The notes below the pieces were generated by a model, which saw only the letters and a list, made by a program, of their open reading frames with translations, was not told the DNA's origin and made no database searches. Shown here in pieces: positions 16,553 to 24,896 of a DNA stretch of 64,000 nucleotides. The stretch comes from Cryptosporangium sp044454545 (lineage in GTDB: Bacteria > Actinomycetota > Actinomycetes > Mycobacteriales > Cryptosporangiaceae), in the NCBI RefSeq assembly GCF_044454545.1, contig NZ_JBITDV010000005.1, forward strand, positions 62,001 to 126,000, read 5' to 3'. Positions within the stretch are counted from its first letter, which is position 1. Each line of letters begins with the position of its first letter. A program made the position numbers and the translations under genes.

Positions 16553-17161
16553 TCAACGCAGGAGCGTGAACGCCGTGTCGGCGGCGGTTACGGCCTCGGG
16601 GTAGAGGTCGTCCGCCGACCGGCCGGCGGAGAGCTGCCGCCAGTTGTCCCTCGCGAGTACGCGTTGCACCGCGAGTACCTGGGCCGCCCGCAGCGCCGCG
16701 ACGAGGTCGCTCCGCGTGGCGCCGCCGTCGGTGGTGGCGGCGAGGGCTCCGGCAAGGGCTTTCTCGTCTTCGTCGATGAAGGCCGTGCGGCGCGCGCTGA
16801 GCGCCGGGGTCTCGAACACCAGACGGTGGAACGCGAGGACCTCGGGCACGTCGTTCAGCCCGGTCACCGGGTCGCGCCGGGCGAGACCCTCGACGAAATG
16901 GGCGTGCAGCGCCTCGATCGGGTCGGTCGTGGCGTCCCGGACCACCCGCGCCGCCTCGCCCAGGTGATCGCCGATCCGGTGCAGTACCAGGTCTTCCTTC
17001 GACGGGAAGTAGCGGAACAGCGTCGGCTTCGAGACCTCGGCCGCCTCGGCCACGTCGGCCACCGAGACCGCGTCGAATCCCCGCTCCAGGAACAGCCGGA
17101 TCGCCGTACCGGAGATCGTGTCGTGCGTCCGTTGCCGCTTGCGTTCCCGCAGCCCGCTCAT
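16553..17161 (-). CDS. TetR-family transcriptional regulator
   Basis: The protein has 202 residues. The N-terminal helix-turn-helix (about 8-55) reads RLFLERGFDAVSVADVAEAAEVSKPTLFRYFPSKEDLV, a textbook TetR domain. The C-terminal half is the usual helical ligand-binding region (MftR-like pattern). The ATG at 17161 overlaps the stop of the upstream NmrA-type gene by 4 bp (ATGA), so both come from one transcript starting above 17997. The near-perfect palindromes at 18007-18032 in front of that transcript are the natural operator, implying autorepression and control of the divergent DsbA-like gene. Ligand unknown. Confidence 0.93.
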   Translation of the reverse strand: MSGLRERKRQRTHDTISGTAIRLFLERGFDAVSVADVAEAAEVSKPTLFRYFPSKEDLVLHRIGDHLGEAARVVRDATTDPIEALHAHFVEGLARRDPVTGLNDVPEVLAFHRLVFETPALSARRTAFIDEDEKALAGALAATTDGGATRSDLVAALRAAQVLAVQRVLARDNWRQLSAGRSADDLYPEAVTAADTAFTLLR

Positions 17162-17997
17162 GGCTCCACAGTCTCCTGGACGTACTGCCGGAACGTCCGC
17201 GGTGCCGATCCGAGCACGTCGGACACCGCCGGGGAGACGAACGCCGGCCTCCCCAGCGTGGCGGCCCACGCCGCGAGCAGCATGTCCACGACCGGGCCCG
17301 GCCAGATCCCTGCCGTCTCGCGGCGGAACTCGTCCGGCGTGAGCTCGTCGAACGTGACTTCCCGGCCCAGGACGTCGCCGATGATGCCCACCTGCTCGGC
17401 CTGGGTCAGCGATTCGGGGCCGGTCAGCACGTAGTCGTCGTGGCCGCCCTGGATCAGGGCCTGCGCTGCTACGGCGGCCACGTCGCGGTCGTCGACCGGT
17501 GCCGTCTCGGCCGACGCGTAGGGCCACCGGACCGCCTCTCCGGCCCGGATCGCGGGGATCCACCAGGCCAGCGCGTTCGACGCGAACATCCCGGGCCGGA
17601 GGATCGTCGACTCGAGCCCGGCGTCCGCGATCCGCTGCTCGATCTCGGCGTGCAGCCCGGCCATCGGATTGGGTTGCTGGAAGAACGGGTGCGGCGTCCG
17701 GTGCGGCGAGGAGAGGAACACGACCCGACGGGTCTGCGCGGCGAGACGCTCGACCACCGCCGGGACGGTCGCGGGCGCGGCCGTCCACACCAGGAAGACG
17801 GCGCTGACCCCGCGCAATGCGGCGTCCAGCGATTCGGGCACCGTGAGGTCGCCGGTGACGACCTCGACGCCCGGCGGCAGCGTCGTCGGCGCCTCGGCGC
17901 GGTGGGTGAGGGCGCGAACCGGCACGCCGGCCTCGGCCAAGAGGCCGGCGACCAGGCTTCCGACCCGGCCAGTGGCTCCGGTGACTAGCACTGTCAT
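17158..17997 (-). CDS. NmrA-like NAD(P)-binding oxidoreductase
   Basis: This 279-residue Rossmann protein starts VLVTGATGRVGSLVAGLLAEAG, with FLSSPHRTPHPF and STILRPGMFASNALAWW in the middle and VDDRDVAAVAAQAL, the pattern of NmrA/azoreductase-like (QorB-type) proteins that sense or use NAD(P)H. The ATG lies just below the TetR operator, whose left arm overlaps the ribosome-binding site (GAGGGAC). It is coupled to the TetR gene by a 4-bp overlap, a common arrangement for a small drug- or quinone-responsive unit. Substrate not inferable. Confidence 0.88.
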   Translation of the reverse strand: MTVLVTGATGRVGSLVAGLLAEAGVPVRALTHRAEAPTTLPPGVEVVTGDLTVPESLDAALRGVSAVFLVWTAAPATVPAVVERLAAQTRRVVFLSSPHRTPHPFFQQPNPMAGLHAEIEQRIADAGLESTILRPGMFASNALAWWIPAIRAGEAVRWPYASAETAPVDDRDVAAVAAQALIQGGHDDYVLTGPESLTQAEQVGIIGDVLGREVTFDELTPDEFRRETAGIWPGPVVDMLLAAWAATLGRPAFVSPAVSDVLGSAPRTFRQYVQETVEP

Positions 17998-18006
17998 TTT
18001 TTGTCC

Positions 18007-18032
18007 CTCGGTAAAGTTTGTTACCGAGTAAC
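18007..18032. promoter_or_regulatory. Nested palindromic operator, probably for the TetR regulator
   Basis: Two perfect inverted repeats share an arm: CTCGGTAA-agtttg-TTACCGAG (18007-18028) and GTTAC-cga-GTAAC (18020-18032). They lie 10 bp above the NmrA-type start and 85 bp above the divergent DsbA-like start. The density and symmetry, next to a TetR gene, make them the likely binding site for that regulator, possibly as two dimers. Confidence 0.75.
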
Positions 18033-18116
18033 ATTATCAGAGCACTTGCGCTCCCGGCACCGCCCGTGCTCATCGTTGTTCTCGCCCAGAGTCACGCGTC
18101 CCCGGAGCGGAGAACC

Positions 18117-18833
18117 ATGGCCGACATCAACTTCTACTTCGACCCGATCTGTCCGTTCGCCTGGATGACCAGCAAGTGGATCCGGATCGTGCAGACGCAG
18201 CGCAACTACACCGTCGACTGGCGGTTCATCTCCCTGCGCCTGATCAACTCGCATCTGGACTACGACACCCACTTCCCCGCCGACTACGACGTCCAGCACA
18301 CCGCGGGGCTCCGCCTCCTGCGGGTGGCCTCGGCCGCGCGCGAGCAGCACGGCCGCGAGGCGATCGGCCCGCTCTACGCCGCTTTCGGCGCGCGCATTCT
18401 CGAAACGAGTCCCGACGAGGGTCGCGTCCCCGGCTGGCAGGGCACGCCCGATCTCGCCGCCGACGCGCTCGTCGAGGCCGGGCTCCCGGCCTCGCTCGCC
18501 GACCACCTCGACGACAGCGCCCGCGACGCCGAGATCCAGGCCGAGTCCGACGAGGCGTTGTCGCTGACCGGCAAAGACGTCGGTACGCCCATCGTGCACT
18601 TCGAGCCACCGGACGGCGTGGCGTTCTTCGGGCCGGTCATCAGCCGGCTGCCCGACGACGAACAGGCCGGCGTGCTCTGGGACCACGTCGTCGGTCTGGC
18701 CCGGTTCCCCGGGTTCGCCGAACTCAAGCGCAGCCTCCGTGAGCAGCCGCAGCTCCCGTCGTTCGGCGTCGAGGCCCGGGAGGCCGGCAAGGTCGAGGAC
18801 TGGCACGCCGGGAGCCGCCGGCTCAAGAAGTAG
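18117..18833 (+). CDS. DsbA-like protein of the mycothiol-dependent nitroreductase (Rv2466c) type
   Basis: A 238-residue thioredoxin-fold protein with a helical insertion. NFYFDPICPFAWMTSKWI at the N-terminus matches the Rv2466c active-site block, and GTPIVHFEPPDGVAFFGPVIS plus LARFPGFAELKRS match its C-terminal half. Rv2466c has a CPWC motif; here it reads CPFA, so the resolving cysteine is absent and the protein would work as a monothiol enzyme, perhaps with mycothiol, or as an isomerase-like relative. The ATG at 18117 has GGAG at good distance. It is divergent from the NmrA/TetR unit across the palindromic operator, so TetR control is likely. Confidence 0.82.
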   Translation: MADINFYFDPICPFAWMTSKWIRIVQTQRNYTVDWRFISLRLINSHLDYDTHFPADYDVQHTAGLRLLRVASAAREQHGREAIGPLYAAFGARILETSPDEGRVPGWQGTPDLAADALVEAGLPASLADHLDDSARDAEIQAESDEALSLTGKDVGTPIVHFEPPDGVAFFGPVISRLPDDEQAGVLWDHVVGLARFPGFAELKRSLREQPQLPSFGVEAREAGKVEDWHAGSRRLKK

Positions 18834-18921
18834 TGCTGCAACCGTTCGGCGGGTGGTCCGCTGTTCTTCGGCCGGCCGACGCTGGTCGACGATCGGGCGC
18901 GCCGGGCCGCGCCCGGCCCGA

Positions 18922-20271
18922 TCACCCGGGTGGGGTCGCCGCTCGTGTCAGCGTCGTGGTCGTGACGGTCTCGGCGACGACGGTGCCGTTCGAGACCACC
19001 CAGCGCGGGGCGGCGTGGCGTCGCAGCACGTCGACGACCCGGTCGGCGTCGTGGACGACGAAGTTCGCGGGCGCGTCGTCGGCGAGCACGTGGCCGTGGT
19101 GGCCGAGCACCGTGGCGGCCTCGGTGGTGACCAGGTCGAGCAGCGCCTGCTGGGCCGGCCCGGTGCGGAATTCGAGCAGGTGGGCGGCAAGGAACGCGAC
19201 TTCCCAGAGGTTGGCCCGGCCGAACGGGTAGTACGCGTCCTCGATGTCGTCCTGCCCGAGCGCGACCGGGAGACCCTGTTCGCGGAACAACGCCACCGGC
19301 AGGTGCAGAGGCCCGGTCTGGGGATCGCTGACGAAGCCGAGGCGCGCCTTCTTCGCCAGCCCGGCCAGGCGGAGCAGCGACGGCCGGGGATACAGCGCGA
19401 GAGCGCGGGCGTGGCAGGCGACACCGCGGCCGGCCAGACCGTGTTCGAGCATCGCGGTGGCCAGCATTTCCGTCGTGCGCAGGTTCGGGTCGCCTGCGTC
19501 GTCGGTGAGCATCGCGACGCGCTTGCCGGTGCGGGCGGCCAGCGCGCAGGCCCAGTCGACGTGCGCGCGGGCGTCGGCGTCGGTGTGCTCGATCCAGGGA
19601 ATGCCGCCGACGACGTCGGCCCCGAGGCGGAGAGCTTCCTCGCAGAGCTCGGCCGCGCCCGGATCGCGGAGGACGCCGTCTTGCGGAAACGCCACGATCC
19701 GGACGTCGAGCACGCCGTCGAACTCCGCGCGGGCCGTGTTGACGGCGGCGAATCCCTCCAGGCCGGCGGCCGTGTCGACGTCGACGAAGGCCTGGAGGTG
19801 CAGGGTGCCGTGCCGGACGGCCTCGGTGAGCGCCCGCCGGATGTGCGGGAGCGCGTCCTCGCGGCGGTAACCGGTCTTGACCGCGCCGGCGAGCTCGATC
19901 GACGTCTGCGCGCCCGCCATCCCGTCGTCGGTGTACGCGGAGAGCGCCGCGTCGCCGACCCGGTTCAGCGTGTGGACCTTGTCGAGGTGCAGGTGGCAGT
20001 CGACCGCGGACTCGGTCACGAGCCGCCCCTCCGCCGCGAGCACCCGCGGACCGGCCGCCCCGGCCACGCCGGCCGCCTCGGCCGCCTCGCTGGTGGCGGA
20101 CGCCCCGCCGGTGGCGGCCGCGTCGCTGGTGGCGGACGCGTCGCTGGTGGCGGAGGCGCGCAGGGCGGCGCGTGCTTCGGTGCGTGGGAGCACTCGCAGA
20201 CGGCCGGCGTCGACCACCAGGTCGACGACCCGCCCGTCGCGCAGCCGCGCGTCGGTGACGACGAGGTCCAT
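18922..20271 (-). CDS. Cytosine-deaminase-like metal-dependent amidohydrolase
   Basis: A 449-residue amidohydrolase-superfamily enzyme. Metal-binding and catalytic features include SAVDCHLHLDKVHTL (HxH, about 95-109), HLQAFVDVD, GIPWIEHTDADA and LGQDDIEDAYYPFG (catalytic Asp region), all in the order seen in CodA-type deaminases (IEHTDAD replaces the more usual HxxE pattern). Family members deaminate cytosine, isocytosine, creatinine or related rings; product assignment needs experiment. An 18-bp repeat array inserts ATSDAS-type residues at about 40-63. It is the last gene of the minus-strand molybdenum-hydroxylase group, 96 bp after coxG, suggesting that a heterocycle is hydroxylated and then deaminated. 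Confidence 0.85.
   Translation of the reverse strand: MDLVVTDARLRDGRVVDLVVDAGRLRVLPRTEARAALRASATSDASATSDAAATGGASATSEAAEAAGVAGAAGPRVLAAEGRLVTESAVDCHLHLDKVHTLNRVGDAALSAYTDDGMAGAQTSIELAGAVKTGYRREDALPHIRRALTEAVRHGTLHLQAFVDVDTAAGLEGFAAVNTARAEFDGVLDVRIVAFPQDGVLRDPGAAELCEEALRLGADVVGGIPWIEHTDADARAHVDWACALAARTGKRVAMLTDDAGDPNLRTTEMLATAMLEHGLAGRGVACHARALALYPRPSLLRLAGLAKKARLGFVSDPQTGPLHLPVALFREQGLPVALGQDDIEDAYYPFGRANLWEVAFLAAHLLEFRTGPAQQALLDLVTTEAATVLGHHGHVLADDAPANFVVHDADRVVDVLRRHAAPRWVVSNGTVVAETVTTTTLTRAATPPG
20084..20155. repeat. 18-bp tandem repeat (4 units) in the amidohydrolase gene
   Basis: Four 18-bp units of the type gcgtcgctggtggcggac, encoding (A)SATSD-like hexapeptides near the N-terminus of the amidohydrolase, before the first metal-binding motif. 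The array is in frame. Confidence 0.92.
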
Positions 20272-20367
20272 TCCGCCTCCCTCGGGCGGCGAGGACGCCG
20301 CAACTACTCGGGGCGCCCGGACCAGCCGCCCCGCCGGAGCAGCCGTCCGGCCGGATCCGGTGCCGGG

Positions 20368-21072
20368 CTAGGCGCGTCGCCGGCCGACCAGGCCGCCGAC
20401 GAGCACGCCGAGCAGGGCGATTCCGGCCCCGAACAGCGCGCCCTGGACGAAGCCGCCCGCCAGCACTTCTCCGCCTGCCGGAGCCGCCTTGGCCGGAGCC
20501 GTGAACACACGGGCGCCCGTCGCACCCACGCTCACCACGTCCGCGGCCGCGGCCGCGGCCGCGGTCGCCCCGGCCACCTCGGTGGCCCCGGTGGCCCCGG
20601 TGGCCTCGCTCGGGCTCACCGCAGCCTCTGCCGGAGCGTTCAGCAGCGAGTCGACCGCCGCGAAGAACTCGCCGGCCGTCTTCTTGGCGACGCCGGACAG
20701 CACTCGCTGACCGACACCCCCCACCGCCCCGCCGACGACGGCGTCGGCCGCGTACGACAGCAGCGTCGTGCCGTCGGCCCCGCCCTCCAGCGTCACCAGC
20801 ACGTCGGCCGACACCGTCCCCGGCGCCCCGGAGCCCTTCGCCCTCAGCACGAACGACGTCGGCTGCTGCTGATCGGTCAGCCGCACGTCGCCGACGTACG
20901 AGCCCTTGATCGACGCGACACCCGCCGTCACCGTCATCCGGTACGCGTCGTCCCCGACCTGCTCCAGCTGCTGACAGCCGGGAATCGTCCGCACCAGCAC
21001 CGACGGATCGTTCAGCGCCGCGTACACCCGCTCCACCGGAGCGTTCAGCGTGGCCTTGCCGTTGACCTTCAC
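20368..21072 (-). CDS. coxG: CoxG-family SRPBCC membrane-anchored accessory protein
   Basis: A 234-residue carbon-monoxide-dehydrogenase subunit G family protein. The first 145 residues form an SRPBCC/START-like hydrophobic-pocket domain (KVNGKATLNAPVERVYAALNDPSVL, IPGCQQLEQVGDDAYRM, VGGVGQRVLSG). An Ala/Thr-rich linker follows, then a C-terminal transmembrane helix ending GLVGRRRA. CoxG is known to help recruit or mature the molybdenum hydroxylase at the membrane. The GTG at 21072 overlaps the large-subunit stop (GTGA), so it is part of the same operon. Confidence 0.88.
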   Translation of the reverse strand: MKVNGKATLNAPVERVYAALNDPSVLVRTIPGCQQLEQVGDDAYRMTVTAGVASIKGSYVGDVRLTDQQQPTSFVLRAKGSGAPGTVSADVLVTLEGGADGTTLLSYAADAVVGGAVGGVGQRVLSGVAKKTAGEFFAAVDSLLNAPAEAAVSPSEATGATGATEVAGATAAAAAAADVVSVGATGARVFTAPAKAAPAGGEVLAGGFVQGALFGAGIALLGVLVGGLVGRRRA

Positions 21073-23468
21073 TTGGTTCCCTCCAAAGCGTGCTGCTGCC
21101 GCAAAGCCCACAACTCCGACGGCGAGATCGGCATCCGGGTCACGAAGAAACCCTCCGCGTCCGAGATCGCCGACGCGAACAGCGCCGCCGACGGGATGAC
21201 CCCGGCCTCGCCGGCCCCCTTCACCCCGAGCGGGTTGAGCGGGGACGGCGTCTCGAGGTGGTCGGTCTCGATCTTCGGCACCTCGGACGCGTACGGGATC
21301 AGGAAGTCCATGTACGAGGCGTTCTGCGGCTGGCCGTTCTCGTCGTAGACGATCCGCTCGTACAGCGCACCGCCGACTCCCTGCGCGACGCCGCCGTGGA
21401 TCTGTCCCTCGACGATCCGCGGGTTGATCAGCACACCGCAGTCGTGCACCACGCAGTAGCGCAGTATCGTGATCTCCGCGGTCTCCGGATCGGTCTCGAC
21501 GACCGCCGCGTGCATGCCGCTGGCGAACGTCGAGCGGAGCGGCGAGTAGTAGTCGGTCGCCTCCAGGCCCGGTTCGTCGTCTTCGTCGATCGGCGGCTTG
21601 TTCGGGTCGGCGGTACCGGCGAACTGCGTCGCCCGCTTGGCCTCCTCGTCGAACGCGTACCGCAGCGGGTTCGACAGCACCGCGACCGTGCGTAGCGGGA
21701 TCCCGCCATCGGGAACACCTTTGATGCGCACGACGCCGTCGACGATCTCCAGGTCCTTCGGGTCGGCCTCGAGCGCGTCACCGGCGATGCGCAGCGCCTT
21801 GGCGCGCACCTTCCGGGCGGTCAGCGCGACCGCGTTGCCGCTCATCACCGCGGCCCGGGACGCGAACGTGCCGACCGCGTACTTGAACCGCCGGGTGTCG
21901 CCGGTGGTCACCGAGACGTCGTCCACCGGGACGCCCAGCTCCTCGGCCGCGATCTGCGCGAACACGGTCTCGTGCCCCTGGCCCTGGGTGGTCAGTCCGG
22001 TCGCGACGACGACCTTGCCGGTCGTCTCCACCCGCACGAACGCACCCTCGTATGGCCCCGGCCCGGTGCCCTCGACGTAACAGGCCAGCCCGATGCCGAC
22101 CCGCCTGCCCTCCGCCCGGGCCTCATCGCGAATGCGCTCGAACGAATCCCACCCCACCAGCGCCTTGATCTTCTCCAGCGACGTCGGGTAGTCGCCGGAG
22201 TCGTAGATCAGCGGCCGCCCGTCCTGGAACGTCAGGTGGTGGTCGTACGGCATGTCGTCGACCTGGATGAAGTTGCGCGAACGCACCGCCGCCCGATCCA
22301 GCCCCAGGTACGAAGCGATCGCGTCCATCGTGCGTTCCATCGCGAACACGCCTTGCGGACGACCGGCCCCGCGGTACGGCGTGACCGTCACCGTGTTCGT
22401 GTACAGCGACCGGAACTCGACCCGGTACGCGCCGGGCTTGTACGGCCCGAGCAACTGCGTCGACGTGACGATCGGGACGATGATGCCGTAGGGGGTGTAG
22501 GCGCCGTTGTCGTGCCAGAACTCGACGTCGAGCCCGAGCACGTGCCCCTCGTCGTCGAACCCGACCGTGACCTTCTGCAGTTGCCCCCGCTCGTGCGTCG
22601 AGCTGATGAAGTGCTCGCGCCGGTCTTCGACCCACTTGACCTCGCGGTCGAGCTTCACCGCGGCCCACGGGATCAGCACCTCTTCCGGCCACGGGTGCAC
22701 GATCTTGACGCCGAACCCGCCGCCGACGTCGGGCGCGATCACGTCGATCCGGTCGACCGGCAGGTCGAGTTTCGCGGCCAGCGCGAACCGCACCGACGTC
22801 GACGCCTGCGTCGACGTGTAGACCCGCAGCGACCGGTCGTCGGCGTCCCAGCGGGCGTAGACGCCCTTGCCCTCCATCGGCATCGAGGCCGACCGCTCGA
22901 TGTCCAGGTCGAGGCTGAGCGTGTGCGGAGCGGCGGCGATCGCCGCCCGTGCGTCCCCGACCTCTTGCACCAGGTGCGCCGACACGTTGTCGAGAACACC
23001 TTCGTGGACGTGGTGCGCGGCCTCGATCGCGGCCGGGATACCGACCACGGGCGGCAACGTCTCGAACTCGACGACGATCCGCTCGGCCGCGTCTTCGGCG
23101 ACGTACCGGTCGGTCGCGACGACCATCACCACCGCTTCCCCGACGTGCCGTGCCACCCCGTCCGCTAGCGGGGTGTTGACCCGGGGCGCGTGCAGCGCGG
23201 GGTGCGGTATCAACAGCGGCAGCGGCTCGGACACCCGGGGGTTCGGGTCTTCGGCCAGGTCTTCGTACGTGTAGATCGCGACCAGGCCCTCGACCTCGAG
23301 CGCCCCGGTGACGTCGACGTCGACGATGCGGGCGTGCGCGTGCGGGGAGCGGACGAACGCCACCGCGAGAGCGCCGGCTCCCAGATCGTCCAAATAACGA
23401 CCGTTACCGGACACCAGACGCGGGTCTTCGCGGCGGGTCATCGGGACCCCGAACGCACGGGTCACCAT
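21069..23468 (-). CDS. Molybdenum hydroxylase large subunit (form II CoxL / xanthine dehydrogenase type)
   Basis: This 799-residue molybdopterin-cytosine-dinucleotide type large subunit begins GVPMTRREDPRLVSGNGRYLDD, with DVGGGFGVK and TQGQGHETVFAQ cofactor loops and GVKGAGEAGVIPS at the C-terminus (catalytic Glu). The active-site loop reads PYRGAGR, the form II pattern (AYRGAGR), not the AYxCSFR of true CO dehydrogenase, so a heterocycle or aldehyde hydroxylation is more likely than CO oxidation. It starts within the stop of the small-subunit gene (TAATG) and is coupled to coxG. Context (xanthine/uracil permease, deaminase-like hydrolase) suggests a purine or pyrimidine substrate. Confidence 0.93.
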   Translation of the reverse strand: MVTRAFGVPMTRREDPRLVSGNGRYLDDLGAGALAVAFVRSPHAHARIVDVDVTGALEVEGLVAIYTYEDLAEDPNPRVSEPLPLLIPHPALHAPRVNTPLADGVARHVGEAVVMVVATDRYVAEDAAERIVVEFETLPPVVGIPAAIEAAHHVHEGVLDNVSAHLVQEVGDARAAIAAAPHTLSLDLDIERSASMPMEGKGVYARWDADDRSLRVYTSTQASTSVRFALAAKLDLPVDRIDVIAPDVGGGFGVKIVHPWPEEVLIPWAAVKLDREVKWVEDRREHFISSTHERGQLQKVTVGFDDEGHVLGLDVEFWHDNGAYTPYGIIVPIVTSTQLLGPYKPGAYRVEFRSLYTNTVTVTPYRGAGRPQGVFAMERTMDAIASYLGLDRAAVRSRNFIQVDDMPYDHHLTFQDGRPLIYDSGDYPTSLEKIKALVGWDSFERIRDEARAEGRRVGIGLACYVEGTGPGPYEGAFVRVETTGKVVVATGLTTQGQGHETVFAQIAAEELGVPVDDVSVTTGDTRRFKYAVGTFASRAAVMSGNAVALTARKVRAKALRIAGDALEADPKDLEIVDGVVRIKGVPDGGIPLRTVAVLSNPLRYAFDEEAKRATQFAGTADPNKPPIDEDDEPGLEATDYYSPLRSTFASGMHAAVVETDPETAEITILRYCVVHDCGVLINPRIVEGQIHGGVAQGVGGALYERIVYDENGQPQNASYMDFLIPYASEVPKIETDHLETPSPLNPLGVKGAGEAGVIPSAALFASAISDAEGFFVTRMPISPSELWALRQQHALEGTK

Positions 23469-23941
23469 TACGCGGTCTCTTTCTGCAGCTCAGCAGCCCG
23501 GAGGACGGATTTCACGATGTTCTGGTAGCCGGTGCACCGGCAGAGGTTGCCGCCGATCGCCTCGCGTGCCTCTTCCTCGGTCGGGTCGGGGTTCTCGCGG
23601 AGGTACGCGGTGATCGTCGTGACGAAGCCCGGGGTGCAGAAGCCGCACTGGAGGCCGTGACAGTCGACGAACGCCTGCTGGACCGTGCCCAAACCGCCGT
23701 CTTCGGCCCGGCAGCCCTCCACGGTCGTGACCTCGGCCCCGTCGACGCCGACCGCGAACAACAGGCAGGACCGCATCGGCGAACCGTCGACCAGGACCGT
23801 GCAGGACCCGCAGACGCCGTGCTCACAACCCAGGTGGGTGCCGGTGAGCCCGAAGTCGTGCCGGAGCGCGTCGGCGAGCAGTCGGCGGGGCTCCACGTCC
23901 GCCGTCCGGGGCACGCCGTTGACCGTGAGCGTCACCTTCAC
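23468..23941 (-). CDS. Molybdenum hydroxylase small subunit, [2Fe-2S] protein
   Basis: A 157-residue CoxS-type subunit with two [2Fe-2S] clusters. The plant-ferredoxin-like N-terminal domain has GCEHGVCGSCTVLVDG plus a downstream cysteine in SCLLF. The helical C-terminal domain has GLQCGFCTPGFVTT and GGNLCRCTGYQNI. It passes electrons from the molybdenum centre to the FAD subunit. The GTG at 23941 overlaps the FAD-subunit stop by 4 bp (GTGA), and its own stop shares a base with the large-subunit ATG. Confidence 0.95.
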   Translation of the reverse strand: MKVTLTVNGVPRTADVEPRRLLADALRHDFGLTGTHLGCEHGVCGSCTVLVDGSPMRSCLLFAVGVDGAEVTTVEGCRAEDGGLGTVQQAFVDCHGLQCGFCTPGFVTTITAYLRENPDPTEEEAREAIGGNLCRCTGYQNIVKSVLRAAELQKETA

Positions 23942-24822
23942 GCCGGTACCTCCGTTCGAGCCACCGCGTGCGCGGCAGCGGCCTTCAGCGCCCGCCCGGT
24001 GAGCACACCCGCCAGGTGGCGGCGGTACTCGGCGGTCGCGTGGATGTCTTCCTCCGGTTCGACGGCTTCCTGGGCGAGCCGCGCCGCGTCGTCCCAGTCG
24101 GCGGAATCGTAGGAACGGCCTACGACAGAAGCGGTGAAGTCCACGCTCACCGGCGTCGGACCCATCGAGACGTAGGTGGCTCGCGCCGAGGCGATCCGCA
24201 GGTCCTCGTCGAGCGTGACCAGCGCGCCCAGGCCGCACATCGCGTAGTCGCCGTGCCGGCGGGACACCTCGAGCCAGGCCGTCCCGGTGTGCCCGGACGG
24301 GATCGGGAACGTGACGCTCGTGGCCAGCTCACCGGCCCGGGTGGCCGACTCCAGCGGAGCCAGGAAGAAGTCGGAAGCCGACACGGTCCGGCTGCCCGAC
24401 GCCGAGGCCAACTGCACCGACCCGCCGAGCAGCACGAGAACCGACGGCATCTCACCGGCCGGGTCGGCGTGGACGATGCTCCCGACCGTCGTACCCCGGT
24501 TGCGGATCGTCGGATGGGCCACGTGGGCCAGGGCCTGCCCGAGAAGCGGCAGGGCACCCGCCGCCTCCCAGTGACGCTCGACCTCGGCGTGCCGGGCGAT
24601 CGCGCCGACCGTCACCGCGTCCGGCGTGACGTCGATCCGGGTCAGCTCGGCGAGCCGGTTGATGTCGACGAGATGCGCGGGCGCCGCCAGTCGCATGTTG
24701 AGCAGAGGTACCAGGCTCTGGCCCCCGGCCAGCACCTTCCCGTCGTGCCCGAGCTCGGTGAGTACATCGAGCGCCTCGGTGAGCGTTTCCGGCCGGTGGT
24801 ACTCGAAGGCCGATGGTTTCAT
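23938..24822 (-). CDS. Molybdenum hydroxylase FAD-binding medium subunit
   Basis: This 294-residue CoxM-type flavoprotein has a PCMH/VAO-type FAD-binding domain with LAGGQSLVPLLNMRLA (about 32-47) and HPTIRNRGTTVGSIVHADPAGEMPS, then a C-terminal CO_deh_flav_C domain. It accepts electrons from the iron-sulfur subunit. It is the first gene of the M-S-L-G operon on the minus strand, 74 bp below the permease stop. A strong hairpin lies in that gap, so it may have its own promoter or depend on read-through. Confidence 0.94.
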   Translation of the reverse strand: MKPSAFEYHRPETLTEALDVLTELGHDGKVLAGGQSLVPLLNMRLAAPAHLVDINRLAELTRIDVTPDAVTVGAIARHAEVERHWEAAGALPLLGQALAHVAHPTIRNRGTTVGSIVHADPAGEMPSVLVLLGGSVQLASASGSRTVSASDFFLAPLESATRAGELATSVTFPIPSGHTGTAWLEVSRRHGDYAMCGLGALVTLDEDLRIASARATYVSMGPTPVSVDFTASVVGRSYDSADWDDAARLAQEAVEPEEDIHATAEYRRHLAGVLTGRALKAAAAHAVARTEVPA

Positions 24823-24854
24823 TCCGCGATAGTCCCTCAGTGCGGTTGCGGACG

Positions 24855-24887
24855 CCCCTTTGTGAAAGCCGCGCCTTCACAAAGGGG
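24855..24887 (-). terminator. Hairpin between permease and molybdenum-hydroxylase genes
   Basis: A perfect 12-bp stem (cccctttgtgaa / ttcacaaagggg) with a 9-nt loop begins 10 bp after the permease stop. There is no T-run on either side, which is common for actinobacterial terminators. It could also act as a partial terminator that lowers expression of the downstream operon relative to the permease. Confidence 0.7.
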
Positions 24888-24896
24888 CTCGGCCTC

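Noticed and set aside
21069..24822. True carbon monoxide dehydrogenase (coxMSL)
   Set aside because: The active-site loop is PYRGAGR rather than AYxCSFR, so CO oxidation is not supported.
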